NCBI RefSeq assembly: GCF_013410355.1
Contig: NZ_JACCFI010000001.1
Span: 3,720,001 to 3,784,000 of the forward strand
Direction: 5' to 3'
DNA length: 64,000 nt
Source of the DNA: Agromyces hippuratus
GTDB lineage: Bacteria > Actinomycetota > Actinomycetes > Actinomycetales > Microbacteriaceae
Position 1 is the first letter of the stretch; each line of letters opens with the position of its first letter. A program made the translations under genes and the position numbers. Under the pieces are notes generated by a model. It ran no database searches, had not been told where the DNA came from, and was given only the letters and a program-made list of their open reading frames with translations. This document shows, one piece after another, positions 32,924-40,737 of the stretch.

Positions 32924-32997
32924 GCTCCCGTAGCCCAATCGGCAGAGGCAGGCGACTTAAACTCGCCTCAGTCTGGGTTCGAATCCCAGCGGGAGCA
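32924..32997 (+). tRNA. tRNA with anticodon UAA (Leu by code), short variable loop
   Basis: A 74-nt cloverleaf. Acceptor GCTCCCG (32924-32930) pairs with CGGGAGC (32990-32996), discriminator A at 32997. The anticodon stem is GGCGA/TCGCC with loop CTTAAAC, anticodon TAA. The variable loop is only TCAGT, and the T arm is CTGGG-TTCGAAT-CCCAG. By code it reads UUA (Leu). Most bacterial tRNA-Leu are class II with a long variable arm, so this shape is notable. CCA is not encoded. Confidence 0.85.
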
Positions 32998-33032
32998 CCG
33001 TGATGGCTGCGCCCTGTCGAGCCGGAGTCCCG

Positions 33033-33473
33033 TCAGCTCACGGCCTTGCGCACGAGTTCCGTGAACTTGGCCTCGACCGCCGGGGTCCAGTTGCGAACCG
33101 CATAGCCGATGGGCCACAGGTCGCCGTCGTCGAGGTTCGCCCGATCCTCGAAGCCGATCGTCGCGTAGCGGGTCTTGAACTTCGCAGCCGCCTGGATGAA
33201 GACGACCATCTTGCCCTCGGCGTTCGCGAAGCCGGGCATGCCGTAGTACGTCTTCGGCATGAGATCGGGCGCGACCGCGGTGACGACCTTGTAGAGCCCC
33301 TCCGCGAGCACCCTGTCGTCGGGCTCCATCTCGGCGATGGCGTCGAGCACCGCCTTGTCGCCGGCAGCGCGGTTCTTGCCGGCCTTCTCCTGCTCGCGGA
33401 GCTCCTTCGCGCGCTGCTTGACGGCGTCGCGTTCTTCCTTGCTCAGTCCTCCGGACGTATCTGCCTTCGCCAT
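33033..33473 (-). CDS. DUF1801-type (YdhG-like) protein
   Basis: 146 residues. A basic, highly charged N-terminal helix (about 1-45, rich in Lys, Glu and Arg) precedes a compact domain with PKTYYGMPGFANAEGKMVVFIQ and KFKTRYATIGF, typical of the DUF1801/YdhG fold. Related proteins have been called iron chaperone-like by homology, but no function is firm. GAGGAAGGA precedes the ATG. It lies between the tRNA and ppx on the opposite strand. Confidence 0.78.
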   Translation of the reverse strand: MAKADTSGGLSKEERDAVKQRAKELREQEKAGKNRAAGDKAVLDAIAEMEPDDRVLAEGLYKVVTAVAPDLMPKTYYGMPGFANAEGKMVVFIQAAAKFKTRYATIGFEDRANLDDGDLWPIGYAVRNWTPAVEAKFTELVRKAVS

Positions 33474-33623
33474 CTCGTGGTCCTTCCTCGGATCCTCATC
33501 GGTGCCGCCGCGTGGGCGGGGCGTCGATGTCAGGCTATGCGGGGGCGAGCGCCTTGCGCTTCTCCATTCCTGATCGATCTCGGCGTGTCATCGCCGACGG
33601 CGGTGGCGGGGCCAGTGTCGGCG

Positions 33624-34550
33624 TCAGGTCAGGCGGTCGAGCCGCCGGAGGATGAGCCCCTCGCGGAGCGCCCACGGCGACACCTCGAGCTCGTCGACCC
33701 CGAAGGCGCGCATCGTCTCGGAGAGCACGACGGCGCCGGCCACGATCTGGAACGTGCGGTCGGCGGTGATGCCGGGCAACGCCGGCCGGGCGTCCGCCGG
33801 GATGCGCGCGAGCCGCGGCGTCCAGTCGTCGAGGCCCTCGCGGGTCAGGATGCTGCGCTCGGTGTCGCCGAATCCGTCTTCGACGCTGCCGGCGAGCCGG
33901 GCGAGCGAGCGGATCGTCTTCGAGGAGCCGACGACGTGGTTCGGCGAGGGCAGCGACTTGAAGGGCTCGACGGCCTCGGCGAGCACCTCGCGCGCGTGGG
34001 CGCGGAGGCGCGAGACCTGTTCGGGCGAGGGCGGGTCATCGGGCAGGAACGAGATCGTCGAGCGCCCGGCGCCGAGGGGGAGCGACCGCGCGACATCCGG
34101 CACCTCGTCGATGCCCTGCGCGAGTTCGAGCGAACCGCCGCCGATGTCGAAGAGCAGCAGTCGCCCGGCCGACCAGCCGTACCAGCGGCGCACGGCGAGG
34201 TAGGTGAGGCGCGACTCGTCGTCGCCCGAGAGCACCTGCAGGCGCACGCCCGTGTCCCGCTCGACGAGGTCGAGCACGGCCTCGCCGTTCGCCGCCTCGC
34301 GGATGGCCGAGGTCGCGAAGGCGAGCAGCTCCTCGATGCCGGCGTCGCGAGCTGCGGATGCCGCCCCGCCCACCGCCGTGAGGATGGCGGCGACGCCCTC
34401 GGCGCTGATGGCGCCATCGGGCTCGAGATAGCGCATGAGACGCAGCACGGACTTGTGCGAGGCTGTCGGTATGGGGCGCGCGCCGGGGTGCGCTTCGACG
34501 ACCAGCAAGTGCACCGTGTTGGAACCGACGTCGAGGACTCCGAGGCGCAT
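33624..34550 (-). CDS. ppx: Ppx/GppA family exopolyphosphatase
   Basis: A phosphatase of the ASKHA fold acting on polyphosphate and/or the pppGpp 5' phosphate. 308 residues, the short actinobacterial form. LDVGSNTVHLLVVEA (about 5-19) and FDIGGGSLELAQG are the two phosphate-binding loops, and FATSAIREAANGEAVL lies between. I chose ATG 34550 because TACGCT (34562-34557) ends 6 nt before it. In mycobacteria ppx2 directly follows DUF501; here a protease, ndh, a tRNA and a DUF1801 gene lie between. Confidence 0.9.
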   Translation of the reverse strand: MRLGVLDVGSNTVHLLVVEAHPGARPIPTASHKSVLRLMRYLEPDGAISAEGVAAILTAVGGAASAARDAGIEELLAFATSAIREAANGEAVLDLVERDTGVRLQVLSGDDESRLTYLAVRRWYGWSAGRLLLFDIGGGSLELAQGIDEVPDVARSLPLGAGRSTISFLPDDPPSPEQVSRLRAHAREVLAEAVEPFKSLPSPNHVVGSSKTIRSLARLAGSVEDGFGDTERSILTREGLDDWTPRLARIPADARPALPGITADRTFQIVAGAVVLSETMRAFGVDELEVSPWALREGLILRRLDRLT

Positions 34551-34556
34551 GCTGCG

Positions 34557-34562
34557 AGCGTA
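34557..34562 (-). promoter_or_regulatory. -10 box TACGCT for ppx
   Basis: On the minus strand TACGCT ends 6 nt before the ATG at 34550 with no Shine-Dalgarno sequence; it decides the start. Confidence 0.5.
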
Positions 34563-34588
34563 ACGGTTTTCGTGCATACTGATGCGAC

Positions 34589-34604
34589 TGGGACGATCGT
34601 CCCA
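34589..34604 (+). promoter_or_regulatory. Palindromic operator upstream of the TetR gene
   Basis: TGGGACGATCGTCCCA is a perfect 16-bp palindrome 33 nt before the ATG at 34638 and next to a CATACT -10-like hexamer (34575-34580). Size and symmetry fit a TetR dimer site. Confidence 0.7.
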
Positions 34605-34637
34605 CTTCAGTCGTCGATGGTGTCGAAGAGGAGTCGC

Positions 34638-35234
34638 ATGGCCCGCATCCCAGCTTCAGAACGGCGCGCCGCGCTCGTACAGGCGGCACTCCGCGTGGTG
34701 TCCCAGCGCGGAATCGCACATGCAACCACCCGGGCGATCGTCGCCGAGGCCGGCATGTCGCTCGCGAGCTTCCATTACGCGTTCGATTCGCGCGACGAGC
34801 TCATCGACGAGCTCATCACGACGGTCGTCGCCCGCGAGCAGGAGGCGGTGCTGCCCGACGACCTGCAGGGGCACGACATCCGCGACATGCTCGAGGCCGG
34901 CCTGCTGCGCTACTTCGAACACCTCCGCGCCGACCCCGAGCACGAGCAGGCGATGCTCGAGCTCACCCAGTACGCGCTGCGATCGCCCGAGCGGCATCCG
35001 CTCGCCATCGCGCAGTACGACAAGTACACCGAGCTCGGTGCGCGGTCGCTCGCGGCCGCCGCCGAGCTCGCGGGGGTCGTCTGGACCACTCCCGTCGAGC
35101 AGGTCGCGCGCGTGCTCATCGCGTTCACCGACGGGCTCACCCTCACGTGGCTCGTCACCCGCGACGACGACGTCGCACGCGCGGTCGCACATGCGGCCGC
35201 CGACGCCCTTTCGAGAATGGCCGAGCCCCGATGA
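34638..35234 (+). CDS. TetR-family transcriptional regulator
   Basis: 198 residues. The N-terminal HTH (about 8-52) reads ALVQAALRVVSQRGIAHATTR then EAGMSLASFHYAF, as in TetR proteins. The rest is the helical ligand and dimer domain, with a long helix near LEAGLLRYFEHL. The ATG has GAGGAG upstream. It heads a four-gene operon (regulator, MFS transporter, PLP enzyme, FAD oxidase) with overlapping starts and stops, and a perfect palindrome lies in its promoter, so self-repression is likely. Confidence 0.9.
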   Translation: MARIPASERRAALVQAALRVVSQRGIAHATTRAIVAEAGMSLASFHYAFDSRDELIDELITTVVAREQEAVLPDDLQGHDIRDMLEAGLLRYFEHLRADPEHEQAMLELTQYALRSPERHPLAIAQYDKYTELGARSLAAAAELAGVVWTTPVEQVARVLIAFTDGLTLTWLVTRDDDVARAVAHAAADALSRMAEPR

Positions 35235-36511
35235 CGAGCCTCGATTCCGCGCCCCACCAGGCGCAGCCCACGACCGCCGCGCTCGGCGAACCGGTCAGCC
35301 GGGTCTCCGCCGGCTGGATCGCCTCGTTCGCGACGGTCTGGCTCGGCATCTGGATGGCGCAGCTCACGCCCGTGCAGTTGCTGCTGCCCGCGCAGATCGA
35401 CGCGCAGCTCAAGCCCGACAACTGGGTCGACAGCGTCGTCGCGTTCGGCATCATCTCGGGCATCGCCGCGATCGCGACGATCATCGCCTATCCGCTGACG
35501 GGTGCGCTCTCCGACCGCACGACCTCGCGCTTCGGTCGCCGCCGCCCGTGGATCGCGATCGGCGCGGTCGTCTTCGGCCTCTCGCTCGTCACCCTCGGCC
35601 AGCAGACCGAGATCTGGGCGATCGGCGCGACGTGGGTCGCGGCATCCGTCGGGTTCTGCATCATGACCGCCGCGCTCACCGCGACGATCTCCGACCAGGT
35701 GCCCGTGAACCAGCGCGGCTTCGTCTCGGGCTGGATGTCGGCGCCGCAGGCGGTCGGCATCATCGTCGGGCTCGTGCTCGTGACCGAGCTCGTCACCGAC
35801 GCCTCGCTCGGGTACATCCTGCTCGCGGTGATCCTCGTCGTGCTCGCGGTGCCGTTCCTCTTCCGCGCCGACCAGCCGCTCGCCCCGACCGAGCGCGTGC
35901 GCGTCACGGCCAAGGGCATCCTCAGCGGCTTCTGGATCAGCCCCCGCAAGCACCCCGACTTCGGCTGGACCCTCCTCAGCCGTGTGCTCGTCTCGGTCGG
36001 CAACGCGCTCGGCACGAGCCTGCTGCTCTACTTCCTGATGTTCCAGTTGAAAGACGAGAACGCCGAAGACGACCTCATCGTGCTCACCCTCATCTACATG
36101 GTGTTCGTGATCCTCGCCTCGCTCATCCTCGGCAAGCTCTCCGACAGGCTCGGCCGTCGCAAGCTCTTCGTCTTCATCGCCTCGGGCCTGCAGGGCGTCG
36201 CGGCACTCATGCTCGGCCTCTTCCCCGACCTCACCGTCGCGATGGTCGGCGCCGGACTCCTCGGCCTCGGGTACGGCTGCTTCCTCTCCGTCGACCAGGC
36301 GCTCGCGACGCAGGTGCTGCCCGACGCCGCCTCCCGAGGCAAAGACCTCGGCATCATGAACATCGCCTCGGCCGTGCCGCAGGCGATCGCCCCGATGATC
36401 GGCGCGGCCGCGGTGGTCGTGTCGGGCTCGTTCATGCTCGTCTTCCTGCTCGGTGCCGCGTTCTCGTTCGCCGGCGCGTTCGCCGTCGCGCGGGTGCGGA
36501 GCGTGCGCTGA
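35231..36511 (+). CDS. Major facilitator superfamily transporter
   Basis: 426 residues with about 12 membrane helices. The loop after helix 2 has the MFS motif ALSDRTTSRFGRRRPW, and its half-repeat counterpart LGKLSDRLGRRKLF lies in the second half. The GPH/sugar-like symporter branch is possible from SRFGRRRPWIAIG, but the substrate is unknown. The ATG overlaps the TetR stop (ATGA), and the stop overlaps the next start by one base. Context suggests uptake or export of the compound handled by the two enzymes downstream. Confidence 0.88.
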   Translation: MTSLDSAPHQAQPTTAALGEPVSRVSAGWIASFATVWLGIWMAQLTPVQLLLPAQIDAQLKPDNWVDSVVAFGIISGIAAIATIIAYPLTGALSDRTTSRFGRRRPWIAIGAVVFGLSLVTLGQQTEIWAIGATWVAASVGFCIMTAALTATISDQVPVNQRGFVSGWMSAPQAVGIIVGLVLVTELVTDASLGYILLAVILVVLAVPFLFRADQPLAPTERVRVTAKGILSGFWISPRKHPDFGWTLLSRVLVSVGNALGTSLLLYFLMFQLKDENAEDDLIVLTLIYMVFVILASLILGKLSDRLGRRKLFVFIASGLQGVAALMLGLFPDLTVAMVGAGLLGLGYGCFLSVDQALATQVLPDAASRGKDLGIMNIASAVPQAIAPMIGAAAVVVSGSFMLVFLLGAAFSFAGAFAVARVRSVR

Positions 36512-37758
36512 TGACGATCGACCTGCGCAAGACCGGCACGCCGGCATCGGATGCCTCCGACTGGCTGCACCCCGAGAAGTACTGGCCGTCGCTGACCGCC
36601 GCCACCGCCCACCTCGACGCCCCCGTCGGCGCGCTCCACCTCGGGGCGCTGCGTCACAACGCGCTCGACATGCTGCGGCGGGCCCACGGCACGCCGATCC
36701 GCGTGGCCTCGAAGTCGCTGCGCGTGCGCGGCATCGTCGAGGCGCTGCTCGCCATGCCGGGCTACCACGGCGTGCTCGCGTACACGCTCGCCGAGGCGCT
36801 CTGGCTCGCCGAGACGGTCGATGACATCGTGGTCGGCTACCCGACCGCCGAGCGTGCGGCCATCCGCCGGCTCGCGAGCGACCCAGAGCTCGCCAAGCGC
36901 GTGACCCTCATGGTCGACTCCCCGGCGCAGCTCGACCTCGTCGACGCGGTGCTGCCGCCCGGCAAGCGCGAGACGATCCGGGTGTGCCTCGAACTCGACG
37001 CCTCGTGGAACGCGCCGGTGCTCGGTCACCTCGGCGTGCGCCGCTCGCCCGTGCACGCGCCCGAGGACGCCGCGGCGCTCGCCGCGTACATCGTGAAGCG
37101 CCCCGGTTTCGACCTCGTCGGCATGATGGCCTACGAGGCGCAGATCGCCGGCGTCGTGAATCAGCCCGCCGGCCGCCCGGTCGACGGTGCGGTGAACCGC
37201 TGGATGCAGTCGCGTTCGATGCCCGAGCTGCGCGAACGTCGCGGGCGCGCCGTCGCGGCCGTGCGCGAGATCGTGGAGCTCGAGTTCGTCAACGGCGGCG
37301 GCACCGGCTCGCTCGAGGCCACGGCGGCCGACGCCTCGGTGACCGAGATCGCGGCCGGCTCCGGCATCTTCGGCGGGCACCTCTTCGACGGCTACCAGCA
37401 CTTCACCCCGGCACCGGCCGCGGCGTGGGCCCTCGACATCGTGCGCCGCCCGAGCCGTGACCACGCGACGATCCTCGGCGGCGGCTGGGTCGCCTCCGGC
37501 CCGCCCGCCGGCGACCGGCTGCCGAAGATCGTGTGGCCCCAGGGCCTCGTGATGGAACCGCGGGAGATGGCGGGCGAGGTGCAGACCCCGGTGAGCGGTC
37601 CGGCGGCACGTCGCATGAAGGTCGGCGACCGGGTGTGGCTGCGCCACACGAAGTCGGGCGAGCTGGCCGAGCACCTGAACGAGTTCGCCCTGGTCGATGC
37701 GGGCGAAGTCGTCGACACCATCCCGACGTATCGGGGAGAAGGGAAGGCGTTCCTGTGA
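36511..37758 (+). CDS. PLP-dependent amino acid deaminase/aldolase (D-threonine aldolase-like)
   Basis: 415 residues. The N-terminal alanine racemase-like barrel has the Schiff-base lysine K68 in IRVASKSLRVRG. GGGTGSLEATAADASVTEIAAGSGIFG is the phosphate-binding region. The C-terminal beta domain (about 300-415) is of the D-serine dehydratase/D-threonine aldolase type that binds a metal near the PLP. It could cleave or deaminate a beta-hydroxy D-amino acid. It starts inside the MFS stop codon, and its own stop overlaps a 25-codon ORF. Confidence 0.85.
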   Translation: MTIDLRKTGTPASDASDWLHPEKYWPSLTAATAHLDAPVGALHLGALRHNALDMLRRAHGTPIRVASKSLRVRGIVEALLAMPGYHGVLAYTLAEALWLAETVDDIVVGYPTAERAAIRRLASDPELAKRVTLMVDSPAQLDLVDAVLPPGKRETIRVCLELDASWNAPVLGHLGVRRSPVHAPEDAAALAAYIVKRPGFDLVGMMAYEAQIAGVVNQPAGRPVDGAVNRWMQSRSMPELRERRGRAVAAVREIVELEFVNGGGTGSLEATAADASVTEIAAGSGIFGGHLFDGYQHFTPAPAAAWALDIVRRPSRDHATILGGGWVASGPPAGDRLPKIVWPQGLVMEPREMAGEVQTPVSGPAARRMKVGDRVWLRHTKSGELAEHLNEFALVDAGEVVDTIPTYRGEGKAFL

Positions 37759-37832
37759 CAGCTGCGGGAGCCATCTGGCATGTGTGCACGAGTCGCGATG
37801 CGGCGCGTACCCGAAACGAGGAGTCCCTGTGA
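37755..37832 (+). CDS. 25-codon ORF linking the aldolase and oxidase genes
   Basis: GTG 37755 overlaps the aldolase stop in GTGA, and its own TGA (37830-37832) overlaps the oxidase GTG at 37829 in a second GTGA. The first residues (MTAAGAIWHV) resemble the start of the oxidase (MTATGAVWRN), with about 18 of 24 bases shared. It is either a decayed duplicate of the oxidase 5' end or a coupling peptide carrying ribosomes from one gene to the next. Expression is not shown. Confidence 0.4.
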   Translation: MTAAGAIWHVCTSRDAARTRNEESL

Positions 37833-39142
37833 CCGCGACTGGAGCCGTCTGGCGCAACTGGGGTCGCACGGAATCGGTGCGGCCCCTTCGCGTGGAGCGC
37901 CCGGCGAGCGCCGAGGCGGTGCAGCGGGCGGTGGCGTCAGCCGCGGCATCCGGTCTGGCCATCAAGCCCGTCGGCTCGGGCCACAGCTTCACCGGCATCG
38001 CGGTCGCGCCGGGCGTGCAGCTCGACATGACGGGCGTCTCCGGCGTCAACGATGCGGATGTCGCGACGGGCCGGGTCACCCTCGGCGCCGGCACCCGGCT
38101 GCACGAGCTGCCCGAGATGCTCGCCCCCTACGGTCTCGCCCTCGCGAACATGGGCGACATCGATCGGCAGACCATCTCGGGCGCGACCTCGACCGGCACG
38201 CACGGCACGGGCCTCGGCTTCGGCGGCCTCGCGACGCAGATCGTCGCCGCCCGCCTCGTGACCGGCACCGGCGAGCTCATCACCGTGAGCGAGACGGAGC
38301 GCCCCGAGCTGCTGCCTGCCGTCCGCCTCGGCCTCGGTGCGCTCGGCGTGCTCGTCGACGTGACGCTGCAGCTCGTGCCGCGCTACGTGCTGCACGCCGT
38401 CGAGAAGCCCGAGCCGCTCGGCGAGGTGCTCGACGGGTGGGAGGAGCGCGTGCGCGCCGCCGACCACTTCGAGTTCTACTGGTTCCCGCACACCGAGGCG
38501 GCGCTCACGAAGACGAACACGCGGCTGCCGGGCGATGCCCCGCGGAGGCCGCTCGGGCGCCTCTCGCGCTGGGTCGACGACGAGCTGCTCGCGAACGGCG
38601 CGTACCGCGGCGTCTGCGCGCTCGGCACGGTCGCTCCCGGCGTCGTGCCCGTGTTCGCCCGCCAGGTCGAGAAGCTCACCGGAGACCGCGACTTCGCCGA
38701 CTTCTCGCCGAAGGTCTACATCACCAATCGCACCGTGCGGTTCCGCGAGATGGAGTACGCGGTGCCGCTCGAGGCCGTGCCCGCCGCCGTGCGCGAGGTG
38801 CGCGAACTCATCGAGCGCAAGGGCTGGCGCATCAGCTTCCCGATCGAGGTGCGCGCCGCGGCATCCGATGACAACTGGCTCTCGACCGCCCACGGCCGCG
38901 AATCGGGCTACATCGCGGTGCACCGCTACTACCGCGAGGACCCGACCGAGTACTTCGCCGCGGTCGAGGCGATCATGCGCGGCTACGGCGGTCGCCCGCA
39001 CTGGGGCAAGATGCACTCGCGCGACGCCGAGTCGCTGCGCGAGGTCTACCCGCGCTTCGACGACTTCCTGCGGGTGCGCGACGAGCTCGACCCCGAGCGA
39101 CGCTTCGCGAACCCGTACCTCGACCGGGTGCTCGGCGCCTAA
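37829..39142 (+). CDS. FAD-linked oxidase, D-arabinono-1,4-lactone oxidase type
   Basis: 437 residues. The VAO/PCMH FAD domain has PVGSGHSFTGIAVAPG with H52 as the likely covalent flavin attachment, and ISGATSTGTHGTGLGFGG around 110. The C-terminal ALO domain ends with RPHWGKMHSRD near 389 and the RVRDELDPERRFANPYL tail, as in aldonolactone and alditol oxidases. It would oxidise a sugar lactone or polyol with oxygen. GTG 37829 with ACGAGGAG upstream. Together with the PLP enzyme it forms a pair of uncertain pathway. Confidence 0.88.
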   Translation: MTATGAVWRNWGRTESVRPLRVERPASAEAVQRAVASAAASGLAIKPVGSGHSFTGIAVAPGVQLDMTGVSGVNDADVATGRVTLGAGTRLHELPEMLAPYGLALANMGDIDRQTISGATSTGTHGTGLGFGGLATQIVAARLVTGTGELITVSETERPELLPAVRLGLGALGVLVDVTLQLVPRYVLHAVEKPEPLGEVLDGWEERVRAADHFEFYWFPHTEAALTKTNTRLPGDAPRRPLGRLSRWVDDELLANGAYRGVCALGTVAPGVVPVFARQVEKLTGDRDFADFSPKVYITNRTVRFREMEYAVPLEAVPAAVREVRELIERKGWRISFPIEVRAAASDDNWLSTAHGRESGYIAVHRYYREDPTEYFAAVEAIMRGYGGRPHWGKMHSRDAESLREVYPRFDDFLRVRDELDPERRFANPYLDRVLGA

Positions 39143-39151
39143 GCGGCTGGC

Positions 39152-39187
39152 GACGAGGGCGGATGCCACGTGGCATCCGTCCTCGTC
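39152..39187 (+). terminator. Palindromic terminator between the oxidase and the ABC permease
   Basis: Bases 39152-39169 pair with 39170-39187 over 18 bp with one G-T pair. The core CGGATGCCACGTGGCATCCG is a perfect palindrome. It serves both converging genes. Confidence 0.75.
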
Positions 39188-39205
39188 CGTGCGTGGGCGA
39201 GCGCG

Positions 39206-39940
39206 TCAGGGCGTGCGGCGACGCAGCGTGATCGAGCCGAGCACGATCGATCCGACGATCCACGCGACGATCACGAGGATCTTCGCCGTGATCCACTCGG
39301 CGCTCTCCGAGTCGGCGGCGACGGCCTGCAGCGCGTCGATCGCGAAGCTCAACGGCAGCCACTCGCTGATCGCCTCGAGGGCTTCGGGCAGCTGGTCGCG
39401 GGGGATGAAGATGCCGCCGAGGAGGATCTGCGGGAAGACGATGAGCGGCATGAACTGCACGACCTGGAACTCCGAGCGCGCGAACGCGCTCGCGAGCAGG
39501 CCGAGTGCGGTGCCGAGCAGGGCGTCGGCGACCGCGACGGCGAAGAGCAGCCAGATCGAGCCCTCGATCTCGAGCCCGCACACCCACACGGCGAACGAGA
39601 CGGCGATCGCGGTCTGGAACACGGCGAGCAGGCCGAAGGCGAGCGCGTAGCCGAGGATGAAGTCTCCTTTGCCCATCGGCATCGAGAGCAGGCGCTCCAG
39701 CGTGCCGCTCCGGCGCTCCCTGAGCGTCGAGATGCTCGTGACGAGGAACATCACGATGAACGGGAACAGGGCGATCATCGCGGGGCCGATGTCGGTGAAG
39801 TAGTCGGTGTCGACGAAGATCCACGCGACGAGGCCGATGAGCAGGCTCGGCACCACGAGCAGCAGCGCGACCGTGCGGGGATCGTGGCGGATCTGGCCGA
39901 GCACGCGCCCGGCGGTCGCGAAGGTGCGGGTGAGGTTCAT
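39206..39940 (-). CDS. ABC-2 type transporter permease
   Basis: 244 residues with six membrane segments. The conserved SISTLRERRSGTLERLLSMP (about 69-88) is the ABC-2 signature after the first large loop. It pairs with the ATPase upstream, whose stop it overlaps by 4 nt (ATGA). Such exporters move drugs, lipids or polyketides; the substrate is unknown. The TetR gene directly upstream is likely the regulator. Confidence 0.9.
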   Translation of the reverse strand: MNLTRTFATAGRVLGQIRHDPRTVALLLVVPSLLIGLVAWIFVDTDYFTDIGPAMIALFPFIVMFLVTSISTLRERRSGTLERLLSMPMGKGDFILGYALAFGLLAVFQTAIAVSFAVWVCGLEIEGSIWLLFAVAVADALLGTALGLLASAFARSEFQVVQFMPLIVFPQILLGGIFIPRDQLPEALEAISEWLPLSFAIDALQAVAADSESAEWITAKILVIVAWIVGSIVLGSITLRRRTP

Positions 39941-40737
39941 CGCTCCGTCTCCGTCTCCGTCTCCGTTGTGGGGCGCAGATCGGGCTCGCCCCGCTCGATG
40001 AGGCGCAGGAAGGCCTGCTCGACGTCGTCGGTGCCGGTGACCTGGAGGAGGCCCTGCACGGTGTCGTCGGCGAGCAGCGCGCCGTCGCGGAGCAGCAGCA
40101 GGCGGTCGCAGCGCTTCGCCTCGTCCATGACGTGGCTCGAGATGAGGAGGGTCGCGCCGTCGTCGGCGAGGCTGCGGAACAGCGCCCACAGTTCGACGCG
40201 GAGCACGGGGTCGAGGCCCACGGTGGGCTCGTCGAGCACGAGCACCTCGGGATCGCCGAGGAGGGCCGCGGCGAGCGAGACCCGGCTGCGCTGCCCGCCC
40301 GAGAGCGTGCCGACGAGCCGGCCGGCGACGGAGCCGAGCTCGGTGCGTTCGATGACGCGATCGACATCGGATGCCGGTGCGCCGATGATGCGGCGGAAGT
40401 AGGCGAGGTTCTGCCGCACCGAGAGGTCGTCGTAGACGCTCGCCTGCTGGGTGACGTAGCCCATGCGGGTGCGGAGCGCCCGGCTGCCCGCGGGCAGGCC
40501 CAGCACCTCGATCGTGCCCGACTTCACGACCTGCACGCCCACGATCGCGCGCATCAGCGTGGTCTTGCCGCTGCCGCTCGGGCCGAGCAGGCCGATGAGG
40601 TGGCCGCGCGGCACGGCGAGCGAGAGCCGATCGAGCGCGGTGCTGCCGCCGCGGACCACCGTCAGGTCCTGCACGATGACCGCGGCGGCGGATGCCGCAC
40701 CGGACGCGGGTGCCGCGGCATCCGAGTTATTCATCAT
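39937..40737 (-). CDS. ABC transporter ATP-binding protein (DrrA-like)
   Basis: 266 residues. Walker A LLGPSGSGKTTLMRAIVG, Q-loop in YVTQQASVYDDLSV, signature LSGGQRSRVSLAAAL and Walker B VLVLDEPTVGLDP are all intact; the H-loop is ISSHVMDE. The N-terminal 20 residues are Ala-rich. ATG 40737 (or the adjacent ATG 40734) overlaps the end of the TetR gene by about 8-11 nt, so the three genes are translated as one chain. The acidic Thr/Glu repeat at the C-terminus (TETETE) is unusual. Confidence 0.9.
   Translation of the reverse strand: MMNNSDAAAPASGAASAAAVIVQDLTVVRGGSTALDRLSLAVPRGHLIGLLGPSGSGKTTLMRAIVGVQVVKSGTIEVLGLPAGSRALRTRMGYVTQQASVYDDLSVRQNLAYFRRIIGAPASDVDRVIERTELGSVAGRLVGTLSGGQRSRVSLAAALLGDPEVLVLDEPTVGLDPVLRVELWALFRSLADDGATLLISSHVMDEAKRCDRLLLLRDGALLADDTVQGLLQVTGTDDVEQAFLRLIERGEPDLRPTTETETETER

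Noticed and set aside
34582..36510. A frame fusing sequence ahead of the PLP enzyme through the TetR and MFS genes
   Set aside because: The upstream part is the out-of-frame shadow of the regulator and transporter. The PLP enzyme homology begins at 36511, where a start overlaps the MFS stop.
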